From M0027 sp021713415 (GTDB lineage Bacteria; Pseudomonadota; Gammaproteobacteria; Francisellales; Francisellaceae), in NCBI GenBank assembly GCA_021713415.1, contig JAKJJQ010000008.1, forward strand, positions 19,703 through 83,702: a stretch of 64,000 nucleotides of DNA, read 5' to 3'. Shown piece after piece: positions 35,607 through 45,139 of this stretch; the first letter of the stretch is position 1; each line of letters opens with the position of its first letter. A model generated the notes under the pieces. The model was not told the origin of the DNA and made no database searches. It saw only the letters and a program-made list of their open reading frames with translations. Position numbers and translations under genes: made by a program.

Positions 35607-36467
35607 TTAAACCGCTGCAGCACCAGAGACGATTTCTGATATTTCTTGTGTAATTGCCGCTTGTCTTGCTTTGTTATAACGCAGATTTAATTCATTAATC
35701 ACAGCACCTGCATTATCAGTAGCACTTTTCATTGCCATCATTCTTGATGCTTGCTCACAACCAATATTCTCTACTACACCGCGATAGACTTGTGACTCTA
35801 CATAACGCACAACAAGCATCTCTAATAGTTCTTTAGCATCTGGCTCATAAATATAATCCCAATGATAATCCAGTGATTCCTGCTCATCAGGCACAACCGG
35901 CAATAATTGGACCATACGTGGCTTTTGTGAAATCGTATTAACAAACTCATTTGAGAATAACAATAACTGATCAATTTTACCGTCATCATAAGCATCAAGC
36001 ATTACTTTAACTGAACCAATTAAATCTTTAACGCCTGGCTTATCACCTAATTTAGTCACCAAAGATACAATATTTAGATCAAGACGTTTAAAGAAACTTT
36101 CTGCTTTTGCACCAATTAAGCAGACATCAATTTCAATATTTTTGTCTCGATAACGCTTAATTTCACTTAACACTTGTTTAAATAAATTAATATTTAAACC
36201 ACCACAAAGCCCTCGCTCAGTTGACACAATGATAAAGCCAACACGTTTGACTTCTCTATGATTAAAATAAGGATGCTTATATTCAAGGTGTGCTTTAGCT
36301 ACATGTGCAATTAAACTTCTTGCATAATCCGCATAAGGCCTTGCTTCTTCCATTCTATCACGTGCTTTACGCATTTTACTTGCAGCAACTAATTCCATTG
36401 CACGTGTGATCTTCTGTGTATTTTTAACACTTTTGATCTTAGTTCTAATCTCTCTTCCGACTGCCAT
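35607..36467 (-). CDS. atpG: ATP synthase gamma subunit
   Basis: 286 residues, the central rotor shaft. The N-terminal helix (GREIRTKIKSVKNTQKITRAMELVAASKMRKA), the STERGLCGGLN strand, and the C-terminal helix with ASRMMAMKSATDNAG are intact. Lies between atpA and atpD in the operon. Confidence 0.97.
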   Translation of the reverse strand: MAVGREIRTKIKSVKNTQKITRAMELVAASKMRKARDRMEEARPYADYARSLIAHVAKAHLEYKHPYFNHREVKRVGFIIVSTERGLCGGLNINLFKQVLSEIKRYRDKNIEIDVCLIGAKAESFFKRLDLNIVSLVTKLGDKPGVKDLIGSVKVMLDAYDDGKIDQLLLFSNEFVNTISQKPRMVQLLPVVPDEQESLDYHWDYIYEPDAKELLEMLVVRYVESQVYRGVVENIGCEQASRMMAMKSATDNAGAVINELNLRYNKARQAAITQEISEIVSGAAAV

Positions 36468-36479
36468 AATACTTTAGCC

Positions 36480-38021
36480 TTACCAAGATTGTGTTTGTTT
36501 AAATTGAGTTAGAACCTCATTTAATCTTTCAATAATTGATTCGTTATAGTCACTTGTTAAGTTAATTTCATTAACTAACTCAGAATACTGTGCTTTAGCA
36601 TATTCATGTAAAGCATGCTCAAAACGACCAATTTCATCTAAAGCAACATCATCTAAATAGCCTTTTTCTACAGCAAATAGCGATAAAGCCATCTCAGCAA
36701 TAGATAATGGCTGATACTGTTTTTGCTTCATTAATTCTGTGACACGTTGACCACGTTCTAACTGTGCTCTTGTTGTTTCATCTAAATCGGATGCAAACTG
36801 CGCAAATGCTTCTAACTCTCTAAATTGAGCTAGCGTCAAACGTACACCACCACCAAGTTTTTTAATAATCTTAGTTTGAGCAGCTCCGCCAACACGAGAG
36901 ACTGAGTTACCAGCATTAATTGCAGGTCGAATACCTGCGTTAAATAAACTAGATTCCAGGAAGATCTGACCATCTGTAATAGAGATTACATTTGTTGGAA
37001 TAAATGCTGAAATATCCCCTGCTTGTGTTTCAATAATTGGCAATGCAGTCAATGAACCAGTTTTTCCTTTGACTTCACCTTTAGTAAATGCTTCAACATA
37101 CTCAGCATTAACACGAGCTGCACGCTCAAGTAAACGAGAATGAAGATAGAAAACATCCCCAGGATACGCTTCACGCCCTGGTGGGCGGCGAAGTAATAAT
37201 GAAATCTGACGATAAGCCCAAGCATGCTTTGTCAAGTCATCAAAAATAATTAATGCATCTTGACCATGATCACGGAAATATTCACCCATAGAGCAACCAG
37301 CATATGGCGCTAAGAATTGTAATGCTGCTGAATCTGCTGCATTGGCAGCAACAATAATTGTATGCTCCATAGCACCGTATTCTTCTAATTTTCTTACCAC
37401 ACTAGCTACTGATGAAGCTTTCTGTCCAATGGCAACATAAATACATTTAATGCCAGTACCTTTCTGATTAATAATCGTATCAATTGCAACAGCAGTTTTT
37501 CCTGTTTGACGGTCACCAATAATTAATTCACGCTGACCTCTGCCAATTGGTACCATAGAGTCAATAGACTTCATCCCTGTTTGTACAGGTTGGTCTACTG
37601 ATTGACGCCAAATAACACCTGGAGCTACTTTTTCAACAGGTGATGTTTCATTACAAGTAATTTCACCTTTCCCATCAATTGGATTTCCTAATGCATCAAC
37701 CACGCGACCTAGCAAGCTAGGACCAACTGGCACTTCTAAAATACGGCCTGTACAGTAAACTTTTTGTCCTTCTTCCAAATGAAGATATTCACCTAGAACA
37801 ACCGCACCAACTGAGTCTTGCTCTAAGTTTAAAGCCAAACCATAGACATCACCTGGAAGTTTAATCATCTCACCATAAGCAACATCTTCTAAGCCATGAA
37901 TACGAATAATACCATCAGAGACACTAACAATTGTGCCTTCAGCTAATGTTTCTGCTTTAGCTTGAAAACCTTCTATTTTTTCTTTAATCAGAGTACTAAT
38001 TTCTGCTGCACTTAATGTCAT
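36480..38021 (-). CDS. atpA: ATP synthase alpha subunit
   Basis: 513 residues, same length as the E. coli protein. Non-catalytic nucleotide-binding F1 subunit. Walker A GDRQTGKTAVAID, DDLTKHAWAYRQISLLLRRPPGREAYPGDVF, and SVSRVGGAAQ with the arginine finger are present. I prefer the ATG at 38019-38021 (MTLSAAEISTLIK), 9 bases from AGG; an ATG two codons upstream is possible. Confidence 0.98.
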   Translation of the reverse strand: MTLSAAEISTLIKEKIEGFQAKAETLAEGTIVSVSDGIIRIHGLEDVAYGEMIKLPGDVYGLALNLEQDSVGAVVLGEYLHLEEGQKVYCTGRILEVPVGPSLLGRVVDALGNPIDGKGEITCNETSPVEKVAPGVIWRQSVDQPVQTGMKSIDSMVPIGRGQRELIIGDRQTGKTAVAIDTIINQKGTGIKCIYVAIGQKASSVASVVRKLEEYGAMEHTIIVAANAADSAALQFLAPYAGCSMGEYFRDHGQDALIIFDDLTKHAWAYRQISLLLRRPPGREAYPGDVFYLHSRLLERAARVNAEYVEAFTKGEVKGKTGSLTALPIIETQAGDISAFIPTNVISITDGQIFLESSLFNAGIRPAINAGNSVSRVGGAAQTKIIKKLGGGVRLTLAQFRELEAFAQFASDLDETTRAQLERGQRVTELMKQKQYQPLSIAEMALSLFAVEKGYLDDVALDEIGRFEHALHEYAKAQYSELVNEINLTSDYNESIIERLNEVLTQFKQTQSW

Positions 38022-38043
38022 AACCATTTACCTACCAATTACT

Positions 38044-38577
38044 TTAAGCTAAAAGCTCTTGTTTTAAACGTCGAAAATTACCTAATACGGAACCATCAAT
38101 TACTAAATCACCTACTTGTATTACTGCACCACCAATCAAACTTGGATCAATTTGTGTCTCAAGCTTAACTTCAGCATTAAACTTTTGCTCAAGTTTATTT
38201 TTCATTGCTAATACAATTTGATCAGACAGATCAAAAGCAGAGGTCATCACTGCATAAACTGATCGTTCTTTTTTTGCTTTAAGGTCAGCATACAGCTCAC
38301 TAATAGCGCCAAATACAGCCAAGCGTTTATTTTGAGCGATTACAGTTAATAAATTAATATATGCTTGATCCTGTATATCTAAAATGCTAATTACTGTTTG
38401 AACAATTTGAACTTGAGATACCACTGGATGATTTAAATACTGAGCAATTTCATCACATAAAACTGCTTTCTCAGCTAACTGAAATAATGATAACCACTCT
38501 TTCAATACACCCTTTTCATCTGCATATTCAAATGCTGCTTTAGCATACGGCCTAGCTAAATGGTAAAGTTCCGCCAT
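38044..38577 (-). CDS. atpH: ATP synthase delta subunit
   Basis: 177 residues, links the F1 head to the peripheral b-stalk. Begins MAELYHLARPYAKAAFEYA, contains KNKLEQKFNAEVKLETQIDPSLIGGAVIQVGD, the typical C-terminal OSCP strand-turn, and ends SVLGNFRRLKQELLA. Member of the atp operon. Confidence 0.95.
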   Translation of the reverse strand: MAELYHLARPYAKAAFEYADEKGVLKEWLSLFQLAEKAVLCDEIAQYLNHPVVSQVQIVQTVISILDIQDQAYINLLTVIAQNKRLAVFGAISELYADLKAKKERSVYAVMTSAFDLSDQIVLAMKNKLEQKFNAEVKLETQIDPSLIGGAVIQVGDLVIDGSVLGNFRRLKQELLA

Positions 38578-38602
38578 CGTTTTTTCTTACCTTTTTGAAT
38601 CT

Positions 38603-39073
38603 CTAAATCTCAGCCATTAATTTTTCCAATGCTCGATCATTTGCTGCTTTATCAAATTGATTACCAACAACTTTTTCGGCACCTAAAATAGCAATTTGTG
38701 CAACTTCATGCTTCAATTGATCACGCACACGAAGCTTTTCTGAATTAATTTCAGATAATGCTGCATGCTTGATACGTTCAGCTGCTAGTCGCGCTTCTTC
38801 TTTTGCTTCTTCATCCATCTTATGAGCACGCTCATTTGCTTGCTCAATAATAACAGTCGATTGAGCTTTAGCCTCATTTATAATTTCTTTAGCCTGACGC
38901 TGTGCTAATTCTAATTCTTTCGCTGCACGATCAGATTGAGCTAAGCCTTCAGCAATTTTTTTCTTACGTTCATGCAAAGCCACACGTAATGGCGGCCATA
39001 CATACTTCATCGTAAATGCAACAAAAATTGCAAAAGTAATCATCTGACCAATCAGGGTGAGGTTAATATTCAT
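38603..39073 (-). CDS. atpF: ATP synthase b subunit
   Basis: 156 residues, as in E. coli. One N-terminal membrane helix (LTLIGQMITFAIFVAFTMKYVWPPL), then a long charged coiled-coil stalk rich in Ala, Glu and Lys. The conserved Trp-Pro-Pro after the membrane segment is present. GGAG precedes the ATG. Confidence 0.95.
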   Translation of the reverse strand: MNINLTLIGQMITFAIFVAFTMKYVWPPLRVALHERKKKIAEGLAQSDRAAKELELAQRQAKEIINEAKAQSTVIIEQANERAHKMDEEAKEEARLAAERIKHAALSEINSEKLRVRDQLKHEVAQIAILGAEKVVGNQFDKAANDRALEKLMAEI

Positions 39074-39130
39074 ATCATCTCCTAATGGTTACCTACTTAA
39101 AACATCTAATTTATATGATTAATTATCAAT

Positions 39131-39418
39131 TCAAGCAAGAATAACCGAAGCTAATGGATTTGCAAATAATAAGTAGAAACCCATCGCAATTGAGATTGCA
39201 GCAAATGCATCTACGAAGGCAGCCACAATAAACATACGAACTAGTAACATACCACCTAATTCAGGTTGACGAGCAACCCCTTCTAAATATTTACCACCTA
39301 ACACACCGAAACCGACAGCTGTTCCAAGTGCTGGCAACGCAATTAAAAGTGCAACTGCTACTGCAGTTAAGCCATTTAATTGAGTTAACAAATCGATTGC
39401 GTGTTGACTTAAGTTCAT
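39131..39418 (-). CDS. atpE: ATP synthase c subunit
   Basis: 95 residues, somewhat longer than the 79 of E. coli. Two membrane helices form the hairpin of the rotor ring. The polar loop GVARQPEL and the proton-carrying aspartate in FVDAFAAISIAMGFYLLF are present. An N-terminal stretch before helix 1 accounts for the extra length. The sequence gives Asp rather than Glu, with no sodium-binding ligand pattern, so H+ coupling is expected. Confidence 0.95.
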   Translation of the reverse strand: MNLSQHAIDLLTQLNGLTAVAVALLIALPALGTAVGFGVLGGKYLEGVARQPELGGMLLVRMFIVAAFVDAFAAISIAMGFYLLFANPLASVILA

Positions 39419-39481
39419 TTACGTTACTCCTTAGTTTCTAGTGTTTGATTACGCTTTTACTTTTTAAACTTTAAAATTTTT

Positions 39482-40279
39482 CTAATGCTCATCTTGTGCC
39501 ATTGCCAAATAGACAACTGTCAACATCATAAAGACAAAGGCTTGAATAACAATAACCAAGATATGAAATATTGCCCATAAGCCACCTAAAGGCCATTGTA
39601 TCCACCATGGTAATAATGCAATTAAGATAAAAATTAATTCACCTGCAAATAAGTTACCAAATAGTCGCAGTGATAATGATAATGGTTTTACTAATTCATC
39701 AATTAAACGAAATGCAACATTTAATGGAAATAACCATGGTCCAAATGGACTTGTTAACATTTCTTTACCTAAACCAAAAATACCTTTCGCTTTTAAGTTA
39801 TAAAAAACAACCAAAATAAATACACTAATAGATAAAGCAAAAGTTAATGATGGATTTGCTGTTGGCACAATTCTAAAATAAGTTTCATGATATGGAATAC
39901 CACTAATATTACTAATAAGCCATGGTACTAGATCAACAGGTAATAAATCCATAAAGTTCATCAAAAGCACCCAAACAAAAATTGTAATTGCAAGCGGTGT
40001 TACAAAACCACGAGGCCTGTGATAGGATTCAGCAACTGTGTTATCTATCCATTCACAAATTAATTCAACAAAATTCTGAAAGCGTCCAGGCACATCGGAT
40101 GTTGCTCTTCTTGCAACCATATAAAACGCACCTAAAAATAAAACACCTAAAAGAATGGATACAATCATCGTATCTAAATCTAATGTCCAAAACTTGCTAT
40201 CACCGAAATGAATCTGCCAAGATTGTAAGTGGTGTTTAACATAACCTGATGATGTTAAATCTTCTGTTATTTCACTCAT
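39482..40279 (-). CDS. atpB: ATP synthase a subunit
   Basis: 265 residues, the proton-channel subunit with about six helices. The essential arginine is in LSLSLRLFGNLFAGELIF, with the preceding helix NVAFRLIDELVKPL. N-terminal part contains the typical WTLDLDTMIVS helix after a short polar head. Second gene of the operon. Confidence 0.97.
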   Translation of the reverse strand: MSEITEDLTSSGYVKHHLQSWQIHFGDSKFWTLDLDTMIVSILLGVLFLGAFYMVARRATSDVPGRFQNFVELICEWIDNTVAESYHRPRGFVTPLAITIFVWVLLMNFMDLLPVDLVPWLISNISGIPYHETYFRIVPTANPSLTFALSISVFILVVFYNLKAKGIFGLGKEMLTSPFGPWLFPLNVAFRLIDELVKPLSLSLRLFGNLFAGELIFILIALLPWWIQWPLGGLWAIFHILVIVIQAFVFMMLTVVYLAMAQDEH

Positions 40280-40295
40280 AGTTTCCTTGTCTCTC

Positions 40296-40649
40296 TTACT
40301 TTATAAATAAAGGCATCATCCACATAGCTGCCTGCAGTAAAATTAATCCGATCAAGTATACACCAAAACTAACTTTAATGTACATTGCGACTAACACGCT
40401 ACCGACTGCGATGACTAATAACTTTAAAAATTCGCCTAAAAACAACAATAAGACTTCATTTGGTGCTGTGAACAATATCGGCTTTAGAAAAAATCTCAAG
40501 AGCATTAGCATATTACCGACAAATAGAATAGCTGCACCTAAAAAAAAGGAAATAAAAGATTGATATGAAAATGCAAACGCGATTAAAGAGCCAACAACAA
40601 GCAAAGCAAACTGAAATAATAAAAAAGGCTTTATCTGAAGTCTTTTCAT
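40296..40649 (-). CDS. atpI: ATP synthase subunit I
   Basis: 117 residues with four predicted membrane helices. Its position as first gene before atpB, and segments such as FFLGAAILFVGNMLM and FFLKPILF, identify the AtpI family that helps c-ring assembly or Mg handling. I place the start at the ATG at 40647-40649 (MKRLQIKPF); an upstream in-frame ATG at 40725-40727 would add 26 unusual residues. Confidence 0.85.
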   Translation of the reverse strand: MKRLQIKPFLLFQFALLVVGSLIAFAFSYQSFISFFLGAAILFVGNMLMLLRFFLKPILFTAPNEVLLLFLGEFLKLLVIAVGSVLVAMYIKVSFGVYLIGLILLQAAMWMMPLFIK

Positions 40650-40796
40650 TCTCTTTAAACTAGTTCCTATCTCTATTAAAGGATTAAAATTTGCGCAAAG
40701 TATATAGGTTTGCACCATTAAGTGCAAGCGTTAATGTTCATCAAGGTATGATATTTTAATTTTTGTAATGATTAGTTTATTTATCCACCGTTTGCT

Positions 40797-41945
40797 TTAG
40801 TGTCCAAGTGCTATAGATTGCTGAGTATCTCGATCATTATTAATAAATAAGTTAATTGGTTGTGATGGCACATTTTTTTGATAATCGCAAACTGATTTAT
40901 TAAACTCTTTTATAAAGTTTGGTGAAGCTAATACGTCATCTTTAATGACACCTTTATTATCAATAAATGGATTGAGTATTTTATAAAGCTTATTATCAAC
41001 TGTATATTTATTTTCCCCTAAAGTGATCTCTTTAGCTAAGCCTGTATGCTTACGCAAATCAAATTTAGATGTTTCAAATGATTTTTCATCTAAATAAGCA
41101 GATAAAAGAGTGCTATGTGCTTTTTTTATTTCTTCTGTAATTTCTTGATTAATTCTATTCTGCAATTCTAAACGCTTATCTAAGCTTTGTTCCTCAAATT
41201 GATTCTCTAAACTCTGATAGCTAATATTCATTAAGGTTGTTAAGTTTTCTAAATTAACCGTATTTCTTAAATTATCAGATGAGTTAATACAAGAATAGAA
41301 CTCATTTAATAAATTATCATTATATCTATGTATAGTATTTACTTTATCTAACTTTTTTTCATACTCACATACTTGATCAATATTAGTATTTTCTGGCAAG
41401 CCACACTCTTTAAGAAATAACTGTTTTACTTGAGCGTCAAGTACACCATCACTTTGAGCAAATTGATCATTATAAAAATTTATAATTCGAGCACAATGAT
41501 TGATTTGCCATGGACTTTCAGATTCAAAATCCATAATTTTTTTCTTATTTACAATGCATTCTATCACTTGTTTATCTGTATTTTCTTTTAAATTTTCATC
41601 AAGCTGTTGAAAATTAAGGATGCCTTTAACTTCATCTTTAATAGCATGTAATCTTTCTAACTTCAGCTGTTGTAATTCTGATAATCCTTCATATTCTCCA
41701 CGCGTAAAACTATTTCGACTATCCCAGCCTAAGCTTTGTTCACTAACTATTTTTTTCTGCTTCTTAATATATTCAAGATTAATACTCTGCTTACTTAAAT
41801 CTGCATCAACACCACTTGGTGCAGTATAATATCTCTGTCCAGGCGTTATACCTGGAAAAATATTATGTTCTTCACCCGCAATGTTTATGACATGCTTTTT
41901 CTGAAATTGAAATCGATTTTGATATAATTCACTTAAATTTGGCAT
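40797..41945 (-). CDS. Protein sharing a module with the 1558-aa effector candidate
   Basis: 382 residues, soluble and helical, no signal peptide. Residues about 35-185 resemble residues about 1040-1185 of the giant protein at 9956-14632: GQRYYTAP (37-44), GWDSRNSF (73-80), RLHAIKDEVKG (98-108), ARIINFYNDQF (152-162), and FLKE (177-180) find direct counterparts in order. The shared module is therefore likely a domain of a family; its function is unknown. The rest of the protein is charged helices. Its start is the ATG at 41943-41945, with a run of six G (CCCCCC on the plus strand, 41950-41955) as ribosome-binding site. Sits between atpI and the squalene-synthase-like gene, apparently on its own transcript. 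Confidence 0.65.
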   Translation of the reverse strand: MPNLSELYQNRFQFQKKHVINIAGEEHNIFPGITPGQRYYTAPSGVDADLSKQSINLEYIKKQKKIVSEQSLGWDSRNSFTRGEYEGLSELQQLKLERLHAIKDEVKGILNFQQLDENLKENTDKQVIECIVNKKKIMDFESESPWQINHCARIINFYNDQFAQSDGVLDAQVKQLFLKECGLPENTNIDQVCEYEKKLDKVNTIHRYNDNLLNEFYSCINSSDNLRNTVNLENLTTLMNISYQSLENQFEEQSLDKRLELQNRINQEITEEIKKAHSTLLSAYLDEKSFETSKFDLRKHTGLAKEITLGENKYTVDNKLYKILNPFIDNKGVIKDDVLASPNFIKEFNKSVCDYQKNVPSQPINLFINNDRDTQQSIALGH

Positions 41946-41949
41946 AACT

Positions 41950-41955
41950 CCCCCC
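41950..41955 (-). promoter_or_regulatory. G6 Shine-Dalgarno of the shared-module gene
   Basis: Six consecutive G (minus strand) followed by AGTT and the ATG. The same G6 pattern precedes two outer-membrane genes at 57742-57747 and 58575-58580. Confidence 0.55.
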
Positions 41956-42075
41956 AATTCAACTAAAACTATTAATTGGAGCGAATTATTTTATAAAAAT
42001 TAATGAATAACCACCCCACCGTAGAATCAATATATCAAATTTTAAATATAAGATCAAACAAGTTACAGAAAAAAG

Positions 42076-42894
42076 CTAAATACTTTGCAACAACATCTGT
42101 ATAGGTGATAACTGAATCTGTGTATTAAATAAATCATAATTATTTTTTTTAGTTTCTTTTAATAATTTTAACCATAGGTTCAAATTAACCATTAAAGGCT
42201 TTAATTGCTTTTTACTTTTTAAGCTTAACTGTGACTTTAATGTTTTATGTATCTTTTGGATTTGTTCGTTTAATGAGTTAAGCCAACAAGTTATGCCATC
42301 TGATAGCTTATATTGTTTTAACTGCGCTAACGTAACATTGTAATGATCTAAGTAATTATCTGTCGGCAATAATAAATCTCTTTTCAATAATTCAGGTAAA
42401 AAGTAAATATAATGTACTAACGCAATGATTTCTGCAATTGGCTTTATGTTAGCTTCTAAATCATTATCAGTAAAACAAGATACTTTCAGTTTTTCAAAAG
42501 CATAAAAGTAATTAATCAAATGACTCACTAAAACTTCATATGAATCAACCTGACTATCATAAATTACAAACGCTAATGCACATTCACTCATTTCAATAAT
42601 TAATTTCTGTTGATTATTTGTTAAATCAATTTGATTTAATTGTTTACTAATTGGGTGCTGTGGTGATCCATTAAAAGTATTTTTTAATTCTTCATACCAC
42701 CAAATTAATTTTTGCCGAGCCACATCTTGATCTTGATAAAACCAGGCAGTTTTAATCATCTGAAAGTGTATATTTTCAAATAACATCAATTTCTGTTTAG
42801 TTTGCCCATCAAATACTTTTCGATAACAGTAATATAAATGACTATATGATTTCGGGTTGGTTTCAAATTGTTCTAACTGGTAGATGTAAGCCAT
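42076..42894 (-). CDS. Squalene/phytoene synthase-like (NDUFAF6-type) protein
   Basis: 272 residues. The pattern RQKLIWWYEELKNTFNGSPQHPISKQL matches the squalene/phytoene synthase superfamily segment RL-x-WWR-x(5)-G-x-HP. Other segments (LPELLKRDLLLPTDNY) take the place of the second aspartate-rich motif, but the DxxxD signatures of true synthases are degenerate. That suggests the non-enzymatic NDUFAF6-like branch often found in proteobacteria. It overlaps gph by 22 bases and belongs to the ubiG-gph-this gene group on the minus strand. Confidence 0.6.
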   Translation of the reverse strand: MAYIYQLEQFETNPKSYSHLYYCYRKVFDGQTKQKLMLFENIHFQMIKTAWFYQDQDVARQKLIWWYEELKNTFNGSPQHPISKQLNQIDLTNNQQKLIIEMSECALAFVIYDSQVDSYEVLVSHLINYFYAFEKLKVSCFTDNDLEANIKPIAEIIALVHYIYFLPELLKRDLLLPTDNYLDHYNVTLAQLKQYKLSDGITCWLNSLNEQIQKIHKTLKSQLSLKSKKQLKPLMVNLNLWLKLLKETKKNNYDLFNTQIQLSPIQMLLQSI

Positions 42895-43565
42895 ATTTTT
42901 AATTCATCCAAATGATCAATTGTACCACTTTTTATCCCAGATGCCTTTAATTGATTATATTTACCATAACCATAAGTAACAAAAATACCATATAACCCTG
43001 CAGCTTCGGCAGCTTTCATATCGCTTAGTGAATCACCGACAAATAATGCTTCTTCAGGTATAATACCACTTCGATGACAAATCTCTTTTAATGGCAAAGG
43101 GTCTGGTTTATGCCTTGGTAAATCATCTTGGCAAATAATTAATTCACTTAAAGGCAGTAAAGGCAAGTTATCTAATGATGGCTTAATAATAGAGCGTACT
43201 TTATTAGTAACTATTCCCCAAATTATGCCTTGTTGATCTAATAGTGATAATAAGCCCTCAACACCCGGGAATGGGCGGTTATAACGATGACCTTCTTGAC
43301 GATAATATAACAAGCCACTTAAAAAACCTTGCTGTAATACCTCATCTGCTAAATCCGCCTGGCATAGGCGCATTAAATAAACTAAACCCTCACCTGCATA
43401 TGGGCGCAATTTATCATCACCCGCATAAGGAATATCAAAACGATCACAGATATATTCAACTGTTGCTAAAATACCACCAGCTGTATCTTCTAGTGTACCA
43501 TCTAAGTCAAAAAAAATGCCTTTAATCTTGTTTTTTAGCGGCAAGGATGTAGTTAACATCAACAT
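42873..43565 (-). CDS. gph: HAD-family phosphoglycolate phosphatase-like hydrolase
   Basis: 230 residues. HAD motif I is FFDLDGTLEDT, motif II is IVTNK, motif III is KPDP and motif IV is VGDSLSDMKAAEAAG. The Gph-type cap lies between motifs I and II. It resembles phosphoglycolate phosphatase, which removes 2-phosphoglycolate formed in DNA repair and metabolism. The first 44 bases overlap the end of ubiG, giving translational coupling. Two ATGs (43565, 43559) are possible. Confidence 0.85.
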   Translation of the reverse strand: MLMLTTSLPLKNKIKGIFFDLDGTLEDTAGGILATVEYICDRFDIPYAGDDKLRPYAGEGLVYLMRLCQADLADEVLQQGFLSGLLYYRQEGHRYNRPFPGVEGLLSLLDQQGIIWGIVTNKVRSIIKPSLDNLPLLPLSELIICQDDLPRHKPDPLPLKEICHRSGIIPEEALFVGDSLSDMKAAEAAGLYGIFVTYGYGKYNQLKASGIKSGTIDHLDELKIWLTSTS

Positions 43566-44217
43566 TTTTTCCTAATTTAAACTGCTTTATAATAGGATTA
43601 TAGTGGATTCCAGTGATCTCATGTGGCTCAAATCCAATTGATTGACCCCATTGAACCAATTCTGAAGGTTTAATAAAACGATGATATTGATGTGTTCCTT
43701 TTGGTATCATGCCCATAACATATTCTGCTGCAATAATAGCTAGAAGATAAGATTTAGCATTTCGATTTAATGTCGAAAAAAATGCAATTCCACCTGGTTT
43801 CAATGCTTGATAACAAGCATTAATTACCGCCTCAGGCTCTGGCACATGTTCAAGCATTTCAAGACATGTAATTACATCAAATTGCTGTTGGTTTTCTTCG
43901 GCAAAACTTTCAATATTTTGACAAACATAATTAACATGAATCGCTTGATTTTCTATATGTAACCTTGCAGCTTTTAAAACATCTTCACTTAAATCCAAAC
44001 CTGTTATATCACCACCAGCTTTAGCCATTGCCTCAGATAAAATGCCACCACCACAGCCGACATCAAGTACTTTTTTACCATTTAAATTGATATTACGCTG
44101 AATAAACTCAACTCGTAATGGATTCACTGCATGTAAAGTCCATAACTCACCACTTGCATCCCACCACTTATTGGACAACTCTGAAAACTTCTCTATTTCT
44201 TTTTGATCGACATTCAT
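43522..44217 (-). CDS. ubiG: Ubiquinone biosynthesis O-methyltransferase
   Basis: 231 residues, SAM-dependent class I methyltransferase acting on the two O-methylation steps of ubiquinone synthesis. Seen are SNKWWDASGELWTLHAVNPLR, the SAM motif VLDVGCGGGILSEAMAKAG, LEMLEHVPEP and KPGGIAFFSTLNRN. Chosen start is ATG 44215-44217; a GTG just upstream would add one residue. Operon with gph and the squalene-synthase-like gene. Confidence 0.94.
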   Translation of the reverse strand: MNVDQKEIEKFSELSNKWWDASGELWTLHAVNPLRVEFIQRNINLNGKKVLDVGCGGGILSEAMAKAGGDITGLDLSEDVLKAARLHIENQAIHVNYVCQNIESFAEENQQQFDVITCLEMLEHVPEPEAVINACYQALKPGGIAFFSTLNRNAKSYLLAIIAAEYVMGMIPKGTHQYHRFIKPSELVQWGQSIGFEPHEITGIHYNPIIKQFKLGKNVDVNYILAAKKQD

Positions 44218-44410
44218 CACATTAAAACTCGAATATTTTTTATACCATAATTAAATTTTTTTAATAATCTTGCCTTATTGTTTTTAAACATTATTTTTAA
44301 AAACAACGTATACTAAGATAGTATACCACTAAAAAATAAGTGTACACAGGCAATTAATAGAAAGTATAATGCGACTTTTAAGTAATTTAAAACAACACTC
44401 GGAAATATCA

Positions 44411-45130
44411 ATGCACAAACAGGTTATTAACTCTATACTGCTATTGCTATCAGTACTGTTTATCTCAAGTTGTGCGACTAAAAGTAACCCAGACCCTTAC
44501 GAACCAATGAATCGTGCTATTTTTAATTTTAATGATACAGCTTATAAATATGCTGTAGGCCCTGCAACTGATGCTTATGTTTATACAGTTCCTGGTGAGT
44601 TTCGAAGTGGTATTAATAACTTTTTTACAAACCTCGGTAATGTTAGTAATATCACTAATGATTTACTCCAAGCAGAATGGTACTATGCATTCGTTGATAG
44701 CAGCCGCTTAGTTTTAAATACAATTTTTGGTGTCTTTGGTTTTTTTGATGTCGCAAAAACTGTTGGTCTTAATCGACACACACAAACTTTTGGCCTAACA
44801 CTTGCCAAATGGGGTTATACAAACTCTGCTTATTTAGTCCTACCAATCATAGGCCCTTCAACTGTACGAGATACCATAGGCTTAATCCCAGATTATTATT
44901 TATACCCATTACAATATAGTAAAATACCTTTCCCATTGAATCTTGCAACTGCAGGTATTTATGGATTAAACCAATCAGCAATTTATCTGCCTCAATATAA
45001 TAGCTTAACTGAATTTGCATTCGATCCTTATGTGGCAACAAGAAATGCTTATTTACAGTATATGAATCATCTTATTGACCCAAACAAAAATCCAGATGCA
45101 GGTGTCAATTTTAAAAATGAAGAATTTTAA
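44411..45130 (+). CDS. mlaA: MlaA (VacJ) outer-membrane lipoprotein
   Basis: 239 residues. Lipoprotein signal with lipobox ISSC, Cys at residue 21. The mature part begins with the family hallmark DPYEPMNRAIFNFND and contains NFFTNLGNVSNITNDLLQ and the membrane-pore helices. MlaA extracts mislocalised phospholipids from the outer leaflet. The other mla genes are not in this window. The start at 44411 leaves CGGA about 8 bases ahead; an in-frame ATG at 44369 is possible but would add 14 residues before the signal peptide. Confidence 0.93.
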   Translation: MHKQVINSILLLLSVLFISSCATKSNPDPYEPMNRAIFNFNDTAYKYAVGPATDAYVYTVPGEFRSGINNFFTNLGNVSNITNDLLQAEWYYAFVDSSRLVLNTIFGVFGFFDVAKTVGLNRHTQTFGLTLAKWGYTNSAYLVLPIIGPSTVRDTIGLIPDYYLYPLQYSKIPFPLNLATAGIYGLNQSAIYLPQYNSLTEFAFDPYVATRNAYLQYMNHLIDPNKNPDAGVNFKNEEF

Positions 45131-45139
45131 TTAACTTAG

